Shown here one piece after another: positions 50,133 to 58,061 of a stretch of 64,000 nt of DNA (the first letter of the stretch is position 1; every line of letters begins with the position of its first letter). The stretch comes from Curtobacterium sp. MCJR17_020. GTDB lineage: Bacteria > Actinomycetota > Actinomycetes > Actinomycetales > Microbacteriaceae. The stretch is taken from the NCBI RefSeq assembly GCF_003234365.2, contig NZ_CP126260.1, positions 930,001-994,000 on the forward strand, written 5' to 3'. The notes under the pieces were generated by a model, which was not told the origin of the DNA, ran no database searches, and saw nothing but the letters and a program-made list of their open reading frames with translations. Position numbers and translations under genes: made by a program.

Positions 50133-51320
50133 ATGGCGAGCGACGAGCAGGACCCGGTCGGCACGCTCCGCGGAGTCCGGACGAGCATCAAGTGGACGCG
50201 GTACGCACCCGACGTGCTGCCCCTGTTCGTCGCCGAGATGGACCACGACGTCGCGCCGGAGATCCGGCAGGCCCTGATCGAGCGCGTGTCGCAGTCCGAC
50301 CTCGGCTACCTGGACGGACCCGGGCCGCTCGCGCCCGCGTTCGCGCAGTTCGCGCTCGACCGCTGGGGCTGGGAGATCGACCCGTCCCGCATCCACCTCG
50401 CCACCGACGTCAGTGTCGGCATCGTCGAGTCGCTGCGGCTCGCGCTGCCCGACGGCGGTCGCGTCGCGATCACGCCGCCGGTGTACCCGCCGTTCTTCGA
50501 ACTCGTCGACGAGGCCCGATGTCAGGTGGAAGAGGTCCCGCTGCTCGAGCAGTGGGGGCAGTACCGACTCGACCTCGAGGGACTCGAGCGGGCGTTCGCC
50601 GGCGGGGTCGGCGTCTTCCTGCTCTGCAACCCGCACAACCCCGTCGGCCTCGTGCACGACCGCGCCGATCTGCTCGCGATCGCCGAACTCGCGGCGAAGT
50701 ACGACGTGCTCGTCATCAGCGACGAGATCCACGCGCCCCTCACGCACCCTGGCGTGCAGTTCACCCCGTTCGCGGCCGTCGCCGGACCCGTCGGAGCCCG
50801 CAGCGTCTGCGTGACCTCGGCGAGCAAGGGCTGGAACCTCGCGGGCGTGAAGTGCTCGATCATCGTCGCCGGCGACGACCGCACCGCCGCGCTCCTCGAC
50901 ACCCTGTGGGAAGAGGTCGCCTGCCGCACGAGCATCCTCGGGCTGCACGCGAACCTCGCCGCGTTCACCGTCGGGACCACGTGGCTCGACGACGTGGTGT
51001 CCCAGATCGTGGCCAACGACCGGCTGCTCGCGAAGCTCCTCGCCGAGCACCTGCCCGGTGTGGTCTACACGCGGCCCCGAGCCGGGTACCTGGCGTGGCT
51101 CGACTTCCGGGGGATCGGGCTCGGCGACGACCCGGCCGTGCCGCTGCGCGAGAACGCGTACGTCGCGCTCAACTCCGGTCTCGGGTTCGGGAGCGAGGGG
51201 CGTGGATTCGTCCGCCTCAACCTGGCGTGCTCACCGGAGACCCTGCGCGAGGCCGTGTTCCGCATCGCCTCGGCGTACCCGTCGAGTGCGCAGGAGGGGT
51301 TGGTCTGGCACGTCGCGTGA
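50133..51320 (+). CDS. MalY/PatB-family PLP aminotransferase or C-S lyase
   Basis: 395 residues, fold-type I. LPLFVAEMDHDVAPEIRQAL, ITPPVYPPFF, LLCNPHNPVG, VISDEIHAPLTHPG and the Schiff-base lysine in TSASKGWNLAG are the MalY/PatB signature set. Members cleave cystathionine or other cysteine S-conjugates, or transaminate. The ATG at 50133 is preferred over one 12 bases upstream, because a CATGCT box then falls seven bases before it. Monocistronic. Confidence 0.9.
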   Translation: MASDEQDPVGTLRGVRTSIKWTRYAPDVLPLFVAEMDHDVAPEIRQALIERVSQSDLGYLDGPGPLAPAFAQFALDRWGWEIDPSRIHLATDVSVGIVESLRLALPDGGRVAITPPVYPPFFELVDEARCQVEEVPLLEQWGQYRLDLEGLERAFAGGVGVFLLCNPHNPVGLVHDRADLLAIAELAAKYDVLVISDEIHAPLTHPGVQFTPFAAVAGPVGARSVCVTSASKGWNLAGVKCSIIVAGDDRTAALLDTLWEEVACRTSILGLHANLAAFTVGTTWLDDVVSQIVANDRLLAKLLAEHLPGVVYTRPRAGYLAWLDFRGIGLGDDPAVPLRENAYVALNSGLGFGSEGRGFVRLNLACSPETLREAVFRIASAYPSSAQEGLVWHVA

Positions 51321-51358
51321 GCGCGTGGCGGTGATGCGTCCAGGAGGCCCGGTTCGGC

Positions 51359-52135
51359 TCACACGGGTCGGCGCGCCTCGATGAGGTGGCGCGTCGAGTG
51401 CGCCACGAACGATCCGTCTCGTTGGATCAGCTCGTGCAGGTCGAGCAGGCGGTCGCGGTACCGCTCGACGGTGAAGTCCGGCACCCACCAGATCACCTTG
51501 CGGAGCAGGTAGACGACCGCGGCGACGTCGTGGATCTCGATCCGGGTCCGCGCGGTCCGCAGCTCGACGATCTCGAGTCCGGCGGCACGTGCTGCGTCGG
51601 CTTCGTCGTCGTGGTGCCGGCCGCGCCGCTCGACGGGCTTCGGGCCGAGGAAGAACTCGATCAGCTCGAAGACGCTCGCCGGGCCGACGTGCTGGGCGAA
51701 GTACGTGCCCCCGGGTGCGAGGACCCGGGCGAGCTCGTCCCAGTGGATCGCAGCCGGGTGCCGGCTCGTCACCAGGTCGAACGCGCCGTCGGCGAAGGGC
51801 AGCGGCGGCTCGTCGGGGTCCGCGACGACGACCACGCCGCGCGGGTGCAGGTGTCGTGTGGCGGTGGCGACGTTCGGTGCCCAGGACTCCGTCGCCACCG
51901 CGGTGGCTGGGAACGCCGGCGCTTCGGCGAGGACCTCGCCACCGCCGGTCTGCACGTCGAGGCTGGCGGTGCCGGGGACCCCGGCGAGGCGACCGAGTCG
52001 CTCGCCGAGCATCTTCGCGTAGCCCCACGGCGGGCGTTCCTCGGTGGCGCGGCCGTCGAGCCACGAGAAGTCCCAGCCGGTGACGTCGGCGGCTTCGCCG
52101 ATCGCGATCAGGTCGTCGAACGTGGTGGTGCTCAT
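51359..52135 (-). CDS. Class I SAM-dependent methyltransferase
   Basis: 258 residues. The SAM motif I is degenerate (ASLDVQTGGGEVLAEAP, where D-x-G-x-G-x-G is usual). The following strands (VVVVADPDEPPLPFADGAFDLVTSRHPAAIHWDELARVLAPGGTYFAQHVG) are typical. The altered first glycine-rich loop may lower SAM affinity or reflect a subfamily. An in-frame ATG at 52144 is an alternative start. Substrate unknown. Confidence 0.85.
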   Translation of the reverse strand: MSTTTFDDLIAIGEAADVTGWDFSWLDGRATEERPPWGYAKMLGERLGRLAGVPGTASLDVQTGGGEVLAEAPAFPATAVATESWAPNVATATRHLHPRGVVVVADPDEPPLPFADGAFDLVTSRHPAAIHWDELARVLAPGGTYFAQHVGPASVFELIEFFLGPKPVERRGRHHDDEADAARAAGLEIVELRTARTRIEIHDVAAVVYLLRKVIWWVPDFTVERYRDRLLDLHELIQRDGSFVAHSTRHLIEARRPV

Positions 52136-52322
52136 GCGGTCCATGGTGGCGTCTCCCCGGCGCGAGTGCCACCGGCCGTTCCCTCACAACTCGCCCCGGC
52201 CGGAGCCTGTCCACAGATCACGTCGCTCCTCCTGAACCGCAGTCCGCGGGCCGCCACAGTCGGCACATGCAGCGATACGAGCCGTTTCTGTCCAACCGCG
52301 ATAGACAAGTTTGCCTAGCAGT

Positions 52323-52332
52323 GGTTGGCCAA
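52323..52332. promoter_or_regulatory. Palindrome before hicA, candidate autoregulatory operator
   Basis: GTTGGCCAAC, between TTGCCT (about 52310) and TACGGT (52333-52338), which are 17 bases apart and could serve as -35 and -10 boxes. Confidence 0.4.
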
Positions 52333-52337
52333 CTACG

Positions 52338-52544
52338 GTGAAGCGTACGGAGTTGCTCCGCAGGCTCGCTCGGAAGGCTGACGAGAACGGTGTCGAATTC
52401 GTGTTCCACCGGCATGGCGGGAATCACGACCTGTTCCGCTTCGGTCGGAACACGATCGTCGTTCCGAGGCACCGAGAGGTGGAGGAGATGACGGCGCGCG
52501 GCATTCTCCGTGACTGCGACCGACAAGGAGATGGGCGACGATGA
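52338..52544 (+). CDS. hicA: HicA-like mRNA interferase toxin
   Basis: 68 residues from GTG 52338. KRTELLRRLARKADENGVEFVFHRHGGNHDLFRF and IVVPRHREVEEMTARGILRDC follow the HicA dsRBD-like fold, with the catalytic histidine in GGNHDLF. HicA cleaves mRNA until bound by HicB. It overlaps hicB by four bases. Upstream lies a GTTGGCCAAC palindrome (52323-52332) that could be a HicB operator. The surrounding 52136-52337 interval is AT-richer than average and otherwise empty. Confidence 0.82.
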   Translation: MKRTELLRRLARKADENGVEFVFHRHGGNHDLFRFGRNTIVVPRHREVEEMTARGILRDCDRQGDGRR

Positions 52545-52921
52545 GCCGACACACGGTGCGTGCAGAGCGCGGCAAGAAGTACTGGGTGATCTGGATCGAC
52601 GGAGTCGTCCGGACGCAGGCGAAGCGCGAGCGTGAGATCGAGCTCATGGCCCGAGACTGGCTCTCGTTGATGAACGACGACCGCGATCCGGAGTCGTTCG
52701 AGCTCGTCGTCGAGGTGGCGATGCCCCAAGCGGCGCAAGCACACCTGGACCGGGCGGTGGCGCTCCGCGAGGAATCCGAGCGAGCGCGCATCGAAGCGGC
52801 GAAGGAGACGGCCGCCGCGGCGCTGGTCCTGCACGAGTCCGGACTCACGGTGCGTGAGATCGGGCCGCTGCTCCACGTGTCGCACCAGCGAGCACAGCAG
52901 TTGGTCGCCGCCGCTCGCTGA
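52541..52921 (+). CDS. hicB: HicB-like antitoxin with C-terminal helix-turn-helix
   Basis: 126 residues. The N-terminal HicB/RNase-H-like fold (HTVRAERGKKYWVIWIDGVVRTQAKREREIELMARDWLSL) is followed by a helical linker and a C-terminal DNA-binding module (LHESGLTVREIGPLLHVSHQRAQQLVAAA). It neutralises HicA and probably represses the pair. The ATG overlaps the hicA stop. Confidence 0.82.
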   Translation: MSRHTVRAERGKKYWVIWIDGVVRTQAKREREIELMARDWLSLMNDDRDPESFELVVEVAMPQAAQAHLDRAVALREESERARIEAAKETAAAALVLHESGLTVREIGPLLHVSHQRAQQLVAAAR

Positions 52922-52926
52922 CCGGG

Positions 52927-53112
52927 TCAGTCGATGTACTGGTTGCGCCCGACGACGCGGATCTGCAGGTCGTCGGAACGGTCCATCGCCAGGACCTCGC
53001 GGGCGACGAAACCGACGGCCGGCCATCGGTCGACCTCGGTGACCATGAAGCCGTCGATGAACACCTGCCACGCGCCGCGCTCACGGACCGCCTGCACCTC
53101 GTACGTCGCCAT
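52927..53112 (-). CDS. Orphan HicB-like small protein
   Basis: 61 residues. TYEVQAVRERGAWQVFIDGFMVTEVDRWPAVGFVAREVLAM aligns by eye with the N-terminal half of the neighbouring HicB (charged strand, W-x-(V/I), IDG, then a helix with an A-R-(E/D) motif). It lacks the DNA-binding domain. It is convergent with hicB, ending five bases from the hicB stop. No toxin partner lies on its strand. Confidence 0.72.
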   Translation of the reverse strand: MATYEVQAVRERGAWQVFIDGFMVTEVDRWPAVGFVAREVLAMDRSDDLQIRVVGRNQYID

Positions 53113-53140
53113 GCCGCGAGCGTACCGAAACCGGGCCGCT

Positions 53141-53174
53141 GTCAGTGCAGCTCCAACGTCAGTGCAGCTCGAGC
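53141..53174. repeat. 17-bp tandem duplication at the 3' end of the GNAT gene
   Basis: GTCAGTGCAGCTCNANC occurs at 53141-53157 and 53158-53174 with two differences. The second copy contains the stop codon and last codons of the acetyltransferase gene. Confidence 0.85.
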
Positions 53175-53647
53175 GTCATGTGCACGTCGGCGCGGACGTA
53201 GGGGCTCGGCACGAGCTCGTCCTCGCGCAGGTGCCGGAAGCCGAACGCCTCGTACAGGTGCACGGCGCTGGCCAGCTGCGCGTTGCTCTCGAGGTCGATC
53301 CGGTGCGCGCTGAGCTCCCGGGCGCGGTCGAGCGCTGCGGCGATGAGCTTCCGTCCGGTGCCGTGCCCCTGGTGGCCGGGCGCGACGGCCATCTTCACGA
53401 GCTCGAACACCCCCGGCGTCGTCGGCACGATGCCGATGCACCCGATCACCTGGTCGTCGAGTCGGGCGACGAACACGGCGCCGCCGGGGTCGACGACGTG
53501 ACCGACGGGGTCGCCGAGGAACTTGCGGTCCTCGTCCTCGAGCGCGAAGAACTGCGTGATCCAGGCCTCGTTGAGGACGCGGAACGCCTCGGCGTCAGCA
53601 GGGGTGGCGAGGTCGGCGATGGTGACGGTGGAGGTCGCTTCGGGCAT
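53159..53647 (-). CDS. GNAT-family N-acetyltransferase
   Basis: 162 residues. The acetyl-CoA loop is in VKMAVAPGHQGHGTGRKLIAAAL (Q/R-x-x-G-x-G/A). GAVFVARLDDQVIGCIGIVP and HLYEAFGFRHLRE are typical GNAT strands. The acceptor is unknown. The ATG at 53647 behind GGATGGAG is preferred; ATG 53677 is an alternative. It is divergent from the LysR gene, which may regulate it. Confidence 0.88.
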   Translation of the reverse strand: MPEATSTVTIADLATPADAEAFRVLNEAWITQFFALEDEDRKFLGDPVGHVVDPGGAVFVARLDDQVIGCIGIVPTTPGVFELVKMAVAPGHQGHGTGRKLIAAALDRARELSAHRIDLESNAQLASAVHLYEAFGFRHLREDELVPSPYVRADVHMTLELH

Positions 53648-53703
53648 GGCTCCATCCTCCGAGTCGGATGAGGTCATGTCCAATACTCGTTCGCTTCGAT
53701 CGA

Positions 53704-53709
53704 TAAGCT
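53704..53709 (+). promoter_or_regulatory. Leaderless -10 box of the LysR gene
   Basis: TAAGCT, then CAGTGC, then the ATG at 53716. An ATCGAT palindrome lies directly before it in the divergent intergenic region. Confidence 0.6.
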
Positions 53710-53715
53710 CAGTGC

Positions 53716-54600
53716 ATGGATCGGGATCCGGACGTCGACCTCCGCCAGCTCCGCGCGTTCCTGGCCGTGGCCGACGAACTGCACTTCGGGCGCGCTGCCG
53801 ACCGGCTCCGCATCGCGCAGCCCGCGCTGTCCCAGCAGATCCGCCGCACCGAACGCGAACTCGGCGTCGACCTGTTCGTCCGGACGAGTCGCAGCGTCGC
53901 CCTCACCGCCGCCGGCCAGGTGCTGCGGGGGCGTGCGCGGTCGCTGCTCGGGCAGGTGCGCCGCGATGTCGACGAGACGGTCCGGGTCGGGCGGGGTGAG
54001 GCCGGCCGGCTCGACGTCGGGTTCGTCGTCTCCGCGCTGCCCCTCGGGCCGATCGAGCGGGTGCAGGCGTTCCGGGAGCGGTACCCGCTGGTCCGCGTCG
54101 ACCTGACCGAGGGCTACTCGTCGACGCTCCTCGCGCGGATCGTGCGGGGCGAGCTGGACTTGGCCGTCGTGCGCGACCCGGATCCGGACCCCACCGTGCG
54201 GCTCCTGCCGTTCCGGGCCGAGGCGTTCGTCGCGGCGGTCCCGCGCGGACACCGGCTCGCGGGCCGTCAAGCCATCCGCGGCACCGAGCTCGTCGACGAG
54301 CCGTTCGTGTTCTTCCCCGCCGTCGCCGGTTCGCTCGCCACCGAGCGGAACCTCGCACCGGTCACCGCCGGTGGTCGGCGGCCCGTGGTCGTGCAGGAGG
54401 CCACGACCTGGGCCACCGTCCTGCACCTGGTGGGTGCGGGACTCGGCGTGACCGTCGCTCCGGAGAGTGCCACACTCGCCGCGCCGGACACCGTCGTGCT
54501 GCTGCCGCTGACCGACAGCGACCACCGCAGCGAGCTGTCCTGGGCGATGCGCGCCGACGACGACCGCGAGATCCTGCGGAACTTCGTCGAAGCCGACTGA
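53716..54600 (+). CDS. LysR-family transcriptional regulator
   Basis: 294 residues. The winged helix (about 8-66) reads LRQLRAFLAVADELHFGRAADRLRIAQPALSQQIRRTERELGVDLF. A substrate-binding domain (about 95-290) follows. ALSQQIRRLE-like spacing is canonical. The effector is unknown; the divergent acetyltransferase gene is the natural candidate target. Confidence 0.92.
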   Translation: MDRDPDVDLRQLRAFLAVADELHFGRAADRLRIAQPALSQQIRRTERELGVDLFVRTSRSVALTAAGQVLRGRARSLLGQVRRDVDETVRVGRGEAGRLDVGFVVSALPLGPIERVQAFRERYPLVRVDLTEGYSSTLLARIVRGELDLAVVRDPDPDPTVRLLPFRAEAFVAAVPRGHRLAGRQAIRGTELVDEPFVFFPAVAGSLATERNLAPVTAGGRRPVVVQEATTWATVLHLVGAGLGVTVAPESATLAAPDTVVLLPLTDSDHRSELSWAMRADDDREILRNFVEAD

Positions 54601-54626
54601 GCGACGCCCGGCGGGAAGCGCTCTGC

Positions 54627-54881
54627 TCAGCCGAGCGCGAGGACCGGCGCCCGGTGGTCGCCGAGCTCGTCGACGTGCCACGGCCGCGCACCCCGCAGGG
54701 TCAGCCCGAGCTGCACGAGCACGAATCCGACGTGGGGTTCGACGTCCGGGTCCCACGGCCCCTCGACCCCGAGGCCGAACGCACCGAGTTCGTCGTCGGC
54801 CTCGTCGCGCAGGGTGAGGCGCCAACGGCCGTCGCCGAGTTCCTCGACCACGGCCCAGCGGGCGGTGCCGAAGCGGCTCAC
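54627..54881 (-). CDS. Small protein of unknown function coupled to the FBP-domain gene
   Basis: 84 residues starting at a GTG that overlaps the stop of the FBP-domain gene (GTGA). SRFGTARWAVVEELGDGRWRLTLRDEADDELGAFGLGVEGPW and HVGFVLVQLGLTLRGARPW suggest a small beta-rich domain. No family is recognised. The tight coupling suggests a joint function with the upstream gene. Confidence 0.68.
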   Translation of the reverse strand: MSRFGTARWAVVEELGDGRWRLTLRDEADDELGAFGLGVEGPWDPDVEPHVGFVLVQLGLTLRGARPWHVDELGDHRAPVLALG

Positions 54882-55360
54882 GCCGACTTCATGATGTCCG
54901 CGGTGAAGTTCTGCACGCGCTGCAGCAGCGAGGCACCGCGCATCGCGATGGTCGCCGGCGGGTTGAGGTGCGGCGGAGCGGTGCGGATGAGCATCGAGCA
55001 CCCGAGGTCCTCGCAGATGTAGGTGCCGATCGTGTTGCCGTTGCGCCCGGCCTCGCCCGCACGGGGAGCCGAGAACAGCCGCACCTGCGTCGCCGGCTGC
55101 GGTGAGTGGCAGAACGAGCACATCGCGGCGATGCCGGCGCGCAGGGACCCGCCCGCGGACCGGACGACGATGCCCACGGGGCGGTCGTCGATCCAGGACA
55201 CGATGTACCCGCGGCGGGCGGCCTGCGGGTCGCGCCAGCCCAGGAACTCGCGCTCGTCCCAGAGCATCTCGTGCAGGCCGGGGATCGGCAGCTGCTCGAG
55301 CTCGTCGGGGGTGGCGTTGACGAACGAGGATCGGATGTCGGCTTCGGTCAGTGGCTTCAC
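54878..55360 (-). CDS. FBP-domain (zinc treble-clef) protein
   Basis: 160 residues from GTG 55360. An N-terminal domain (KPLTEADIRSSFVNATPDELEQLPIPGLHEMLWDEREFLGWRDP) is followed by the zinc finger region MCSFCHSPQPATQVRLFSAPRAGEAGR and YICEDLGCSMLIR, which supplies four cysteines. This is the FBP (fibronectin-binding-protein, FusB-like) C4 family. FusB relatives bind EF-G on the ribosome and can protect it from fusidic acid; whether this one does is unknown. A TATGGT box lies nine bases before the start. Confidence 0.86.
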   Translation of the reverse strand: MKPLTEADIRSSFVNATPDELEQLPIPGLHEMLWDEREFLGWRDPQAARRGYIVSWIDDRPVGIVVRSAGGSLRAGIAAMCSFCHSPQPATQVRLFSAPRAGEAGRNGNTIGTYICEDLGCSMLIRTAPPHLNPPATIAMRGASLLQRVQNFTADIMKSA

Positions 55361-55445
55361 GGTCCGATCACCATATGCCTCGCCTCCGACACGTGGTGCG
55401 TCAGGAGCGACGTGCGGGCGACGGCGCGGTCGCGGATCGCCCCGC

Positions 55446-56183
55446 TCAGGAGAGACGGGAGGCCCGGATCGCCCCGAGCGCGCTGCTCTCGTCCGCCACC
55501 AGGACGGCCCGGCGCAGGGCATCGCGTCCGACACGTCGGGCTGCGGCGTCGTCGGCGGCGAACTCCACGAGGACGCGCGTCGAGCGCGCCATGGCGCGCG
55601 CACCGGGCACCCACGGGACCGCACGCTCGATCGATTCGGCGACCGCGACCGCAGCCGCGTGGTGCTGGGTCAGGTGGGCGCGCTCGTGGGCGACCACGGC
55701 CTCCAGTTCGTCTGTCCGCAACCGGTCTGCCAAGCCGGTGCTGACCAGCACACCGCCGCTCCGCCCGGGCACGGCGCAGGCGAGGGCGTGGTCCGCGTCG
55801 ACGACGGCCACCGGGGTGCCGTCGATCTCGCGGTGCGGCGCGACGCCGGAGCGCATGGCCTGGCGGACGGCCTCGTGCTCGGGTCCGGGGCGGACGCGGA
55901 CGGCGACGACGAACGCGATGACCGCGAGCAGTGCGACGCCGACGTTGAAGCCGTGCGTGGGGGAGCCGTCGCCGCCGAGGAGCTCGGTGAGCGGGCGGTC
56001 GGCGAGCACGACGAGGGCGATGCCGGCGACGAACCCGACGACGCCGAGCAGCACCGCGAGCGACCAGCACACCAGGGCGGTGCGCGGGCGGTCGATGGTC
56101 CAGGCGGAGCGGGTCAGCACCCTCGGGGCGAACACGACCACCAGCAGGGCGAGGACGATGAGCGCGATGCCGGCGACGACCAC
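55446..56183 (-). CDS. M56-family membrane metallopeptidase
   Basis: 245 residues from GTG 56183. Transmembrane segments lie at about 2-20, 35-58 and 78-95. The zinc motif HERAH (in LEAVVAHERAHLTQHH) and a downstream glutamate region FAADDAAARRVGRDALRRAVL match M56/BlaR1-type peptidases without the penicillin-sensor domain. It starts 13 bases after blaI on the same strand. Such pairs sense a membrane or wall signal and inactivate the repressor by proteolysis. Confidence 0.9.
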   Translation of the reverse strand: MVVAGIALIVLALLVVVFAPRVLTRSAWTIDRPRTALVCWSLAVLLGVVGFVAGIALVVLADRPLTELLGGDGSPTHGFNVGVALLAVIAFVVAVRVRPGPEHEAVRQAMRSGVAPHREIDGTPVAVVDADHALACAVPGRSGGVLVSTGLADRLRTDELEAVVAHERAHLTQHHAAAVAVAESIERAVPWVPGARAMARSTRVLVEFAADDAAARRVGRDALRRAVLVADESSALGAIRASRLS

Positions 56184-56196
56184 GGAGTGACCCCGG

Positions 56197-56571
56197 TCAG
56201 GAACGTGCGCGGGCGTCGAGGGCGCGACGCAGGGCCTCGAGGTCGTCGGAGGCGAGCGAGCCGGTGAACTGCAGCAACGCTGCTTCACGGTCGGCCGAGG
56301 CGGCGAGCGCACTCGACATGAGGGACGCGGTCTGTTCGTCGCGGCTGTGCACGGCGCGGAAGCTCAGCGGGGCGTCGTCGTGCTCCTGCCGTTCCACCTG
56401 GCCCTTGCGGCCGAGCCGGTCGAGGACGGTGAGCACCGTGGTCAGTGCCGGACGGGGCTCCGGGAAGGCGTCGAGCACCTGGCGGGCGGTGAGGCCGTCG
56501 GTCACGGAGCGGAGCGCGTCGAGCACCGCTTGCTCGAGCTGCCCCCTGGGGCGTGATCGCTGTCCGGCCAT
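56197..56571 (-). CDS. BlaI/MecI-family repressor
   Basis: 124 residues. The winged helix (LEQAVLDALRSVTDGLTARQVLDAF, then ALTTVLTVLDRLGRKGQVERQEHDDAPLSFRAVHSR) and a C-terminal dimerisation helix match BlaI. It presumably represses its own operon with the M56 gene. No beta-lactamase gene is adjacent. Confidence 0.92.
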   Translation of the reverse strand: MAGQRSRPRGQLEQAVLDALRSVTDGLTARQVLDAFPEPRPALTTVLTVLDRLGRKGQVERQEHDDAPLSFRAVHSRDEQTASLMSSALAASADREAALLQFTGSLASDDLEALRRALDARARS

Positions 56572-56577
56572 CCCCGC

Positions 56578-56583
56578 ATTCTA
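56578..56583 (-). promoter_or_regulatory. Leaderless -10 box of blaI
   Basis: TAGAAT, then GCGGGG, then the ATG at 56571. Confidence 0.6.
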
Positions 56584-56632
56584 CGAGATGTCGAAGGCCG
56601 GCACGCGACACACGTTCGTAACGCGGTCTCGG

Positions 56633-56638
56633 TATGCT
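56633..56638 (+). promoter_or_regulatory. -10 box of the gcv operon
   Basis: TATGCT, about 40 bases before the riboswitch; transcription would start near 56645. The -35 region is weak. Confidence 0.5.
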
Positions 56639-56675
56639 CGGCGCGGACAACTGAACACACCGGCCGTTCATCCGT

Positions 56676-56888
56676 CGCGGGAGACGCCGTGCAGTGCCCT
56701 CGGGTACATCGTGCCCTCGGGCGCACGCACGGCACCGAAGGAGCAATCCCCCCGTCAATCTCTCAGGTCCCACACCGCAGCGGACAGGCCACTCTGAAAA
56801 GCAGACGCTCAGTCGTCTCGCCCACGGTGAAAGCCGCCGGACCTCACGGGCCGCGGTGAAACTCTCAGGCCCATGACAGAGGGGGAGT
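56676..56888 (+). promoter_or_regulatory. Tandem glycine riboswitch
   Basis: Aptamer I (about 56676-56807) shows CGGGAGACGCC, GGCACCGAAGGAGCAA, CAATCTCTCAGG, CGGACAGGCCACTCTG and AAAAGCAGACG. Aptamer II (about 56808-56888) shows CGGTGAAAGCCG, GGTGAAACTCTCAGG and ATGACAGAGGGGGAG. These are the conserved elements of the two-domain glycine riboswitch (gcvT RNA motif), which turns glycine cleavage genes on when glycine is plentiful. It lies directly before gcvT-gcvH-gcvP. Confidence 0.95.
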
Positions 56889-56891
56889 TCC

Positions 56892-56912
56892 ACCCGGCGA
56901 TCGTCGCCGGGT
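56892..56912 (+). promoter_or_regulatory. Expression-platform hairpin before gcvT
   Basis: ACCCGGCGA pairs with TCGCCGGGT around a TCG loop. No U-tract follows, so transcription termination is unlikely. Downstream, the Shine-Dalgarno AGGAG (56925-56929) adjoins GAACTCC (56929-56935), which is complementary to GGAGTTC (56884-56890) at the 3' end of aptamer II. Confidence 0.5.
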
Positions 56913-56938
56913 CCTGCTGATGCCAGGAGAACTCCGCC

Positions 56939-58057
56939 ATGAGTCCGACGCCACTGCGTTCGTCCCCGCTCGAACCCGCGCACGAAGCCGCCGGTGCGAC
57001 CTTCACCGACTTCGCCGGGTACCGCATGCCCGTGCGCTACTCGTCCGACCTCGCCGAGCACCACGCCGTGCGGCAGTCGGCCGGGGTCTTCGACCTGTCG
57101 CACATGGCCGAGATCGGCGTCACCGGTCCGGACGCCGTCGCGTTCCTCGACCACGCGCTCGCCGGCTCCTTCGGCGCGATGCCGCTCGGCCGCGCGAAGT
57201 ACTCCCTGCTGCTCGCCCAGGACGGCGGGATCCTCGACGACCTCGTCGTGTACCGCACCGACGACGACGTGTTCCTCGTCGTCGCGAACGCCTCGAACCG
57301 CGAGGTCGCCGTCGCCGCACTGTCCGAGCGCACCGACGGGTTCGACGTCGCGGTGTCGGACGACTCCGACAGCACCGCACTCGTCGCGATCCAGGGCCCC
57401 GCGGCCGCCGGCACGCTCGACGCCCTCGTCGTCGCCGACCGCCTGCAGCCGGAGAGCCCCCTCGACGACCTCGGCTACTACCGCGCCCTGCACGCCGTGT
57501 TCGACGGCTCCGAGGTGCTCGTCGCCCGCACCGGGTACACCGGCGAGGACGGCTTCGAGCTGTACAGCGCACCCGAGGTCGCCCCGGCGATCTGGGACGC
57601 GCTGCTCGAGGCCGGCGCCGACCGCGGTGTCGTCCCCGCCGGACTCGCGGCGCGCGACACCCTGCGGCTCGAGGCCGGCATGCCCCTGTACGGGCACGAG
57701 CTCGGCACCGACGTGCGCCCCGCCCAGGCAGGGCTCGGCCGCGTGGTCGCCAAGAGCGGTGACTTCGTCGGCGCTGCCGGTGTCGCGCCGTCGGACGACG
57801 CCCGCGTGCTCGTCGGGCTCGTCACCGAGGGGCGCCGCGCCCCGCGTGCCGGCTACGACGTGGTGCACGACGGCACGGTCGTCGGCACCGTCACCTCGGG
57901 TGCCCTCTCGCCGACGCTCGGTCACCCCGTCGCGATGGCCTTCGTCGACCCCGCGCTCGCCGCGGAGGGACAAGTCCTGCACATCGACGTCCGCGGGACG
58001 GCCATCCCCAGCACCGTCACCGCGTTCCCCTTCTACCGCCGCGCCTCGAAAGGCTGA
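56939..58057 (+). CDS. gcvT: Glycine cleavage system T protein (aminomethyltransferase)
   Basis: 372 residues. DFAGYRMPVRYSSDLAEHHAVRQSAGVFDLSHMAEIGVTGPDA is the folate-binding N-terminus. YTGEDGFELYSAP and GLAARDTLRLEAGMPLYGHEL (catalytic Asp) complete the signature. It releases ammonia and passes the methylene group from lipoyl-GcvH to tetrahydrofolate. First gene of the operon, ATG with AGGAGA ten bases upstream. Confidence 0.97.
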   Translation: MSPTPLRSSPLEPAHEAAGATFTDFAGYRMPVRYSSDLAEHHAVRQSAGVFDLSHMAEIGVTGPDAVAFLDHALAGSFGAMPLGRAKYSLLLAQDGGILDDLVVYRTDDDVFLVVANASNREVAVAALSERTDGFDVAVSDDSDSTALVAIQGPAAAGTLDALVVADRLQPESPLDDLGYYRALHAVFDGSEVLVARTGYTGEDGFELYSAPEVAPAIWDALLEAGADRGVVPAGLAARDTLRLEAGMPLYGHELGTDVRPAQAGLGRVVAKSGDFVGAAGVAPSDDARVLVGLVTEGRRAPRAGYDVVHDGTVVGTVTSGALSPTLGHPVAMAFVDPALAAEGQVLHIDVRGTAIPSTVTAFPFYRRASKG

Positions 58058-58061
58058 TGTC

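Noticed and set aside
56892..56912. Intrinsic terminator as the riboswitch expression platform
   Set aside because: The hairpin is strong but is followed by CCTGCTGATG rather than a U-tract, so a translational mechanism is preferred.
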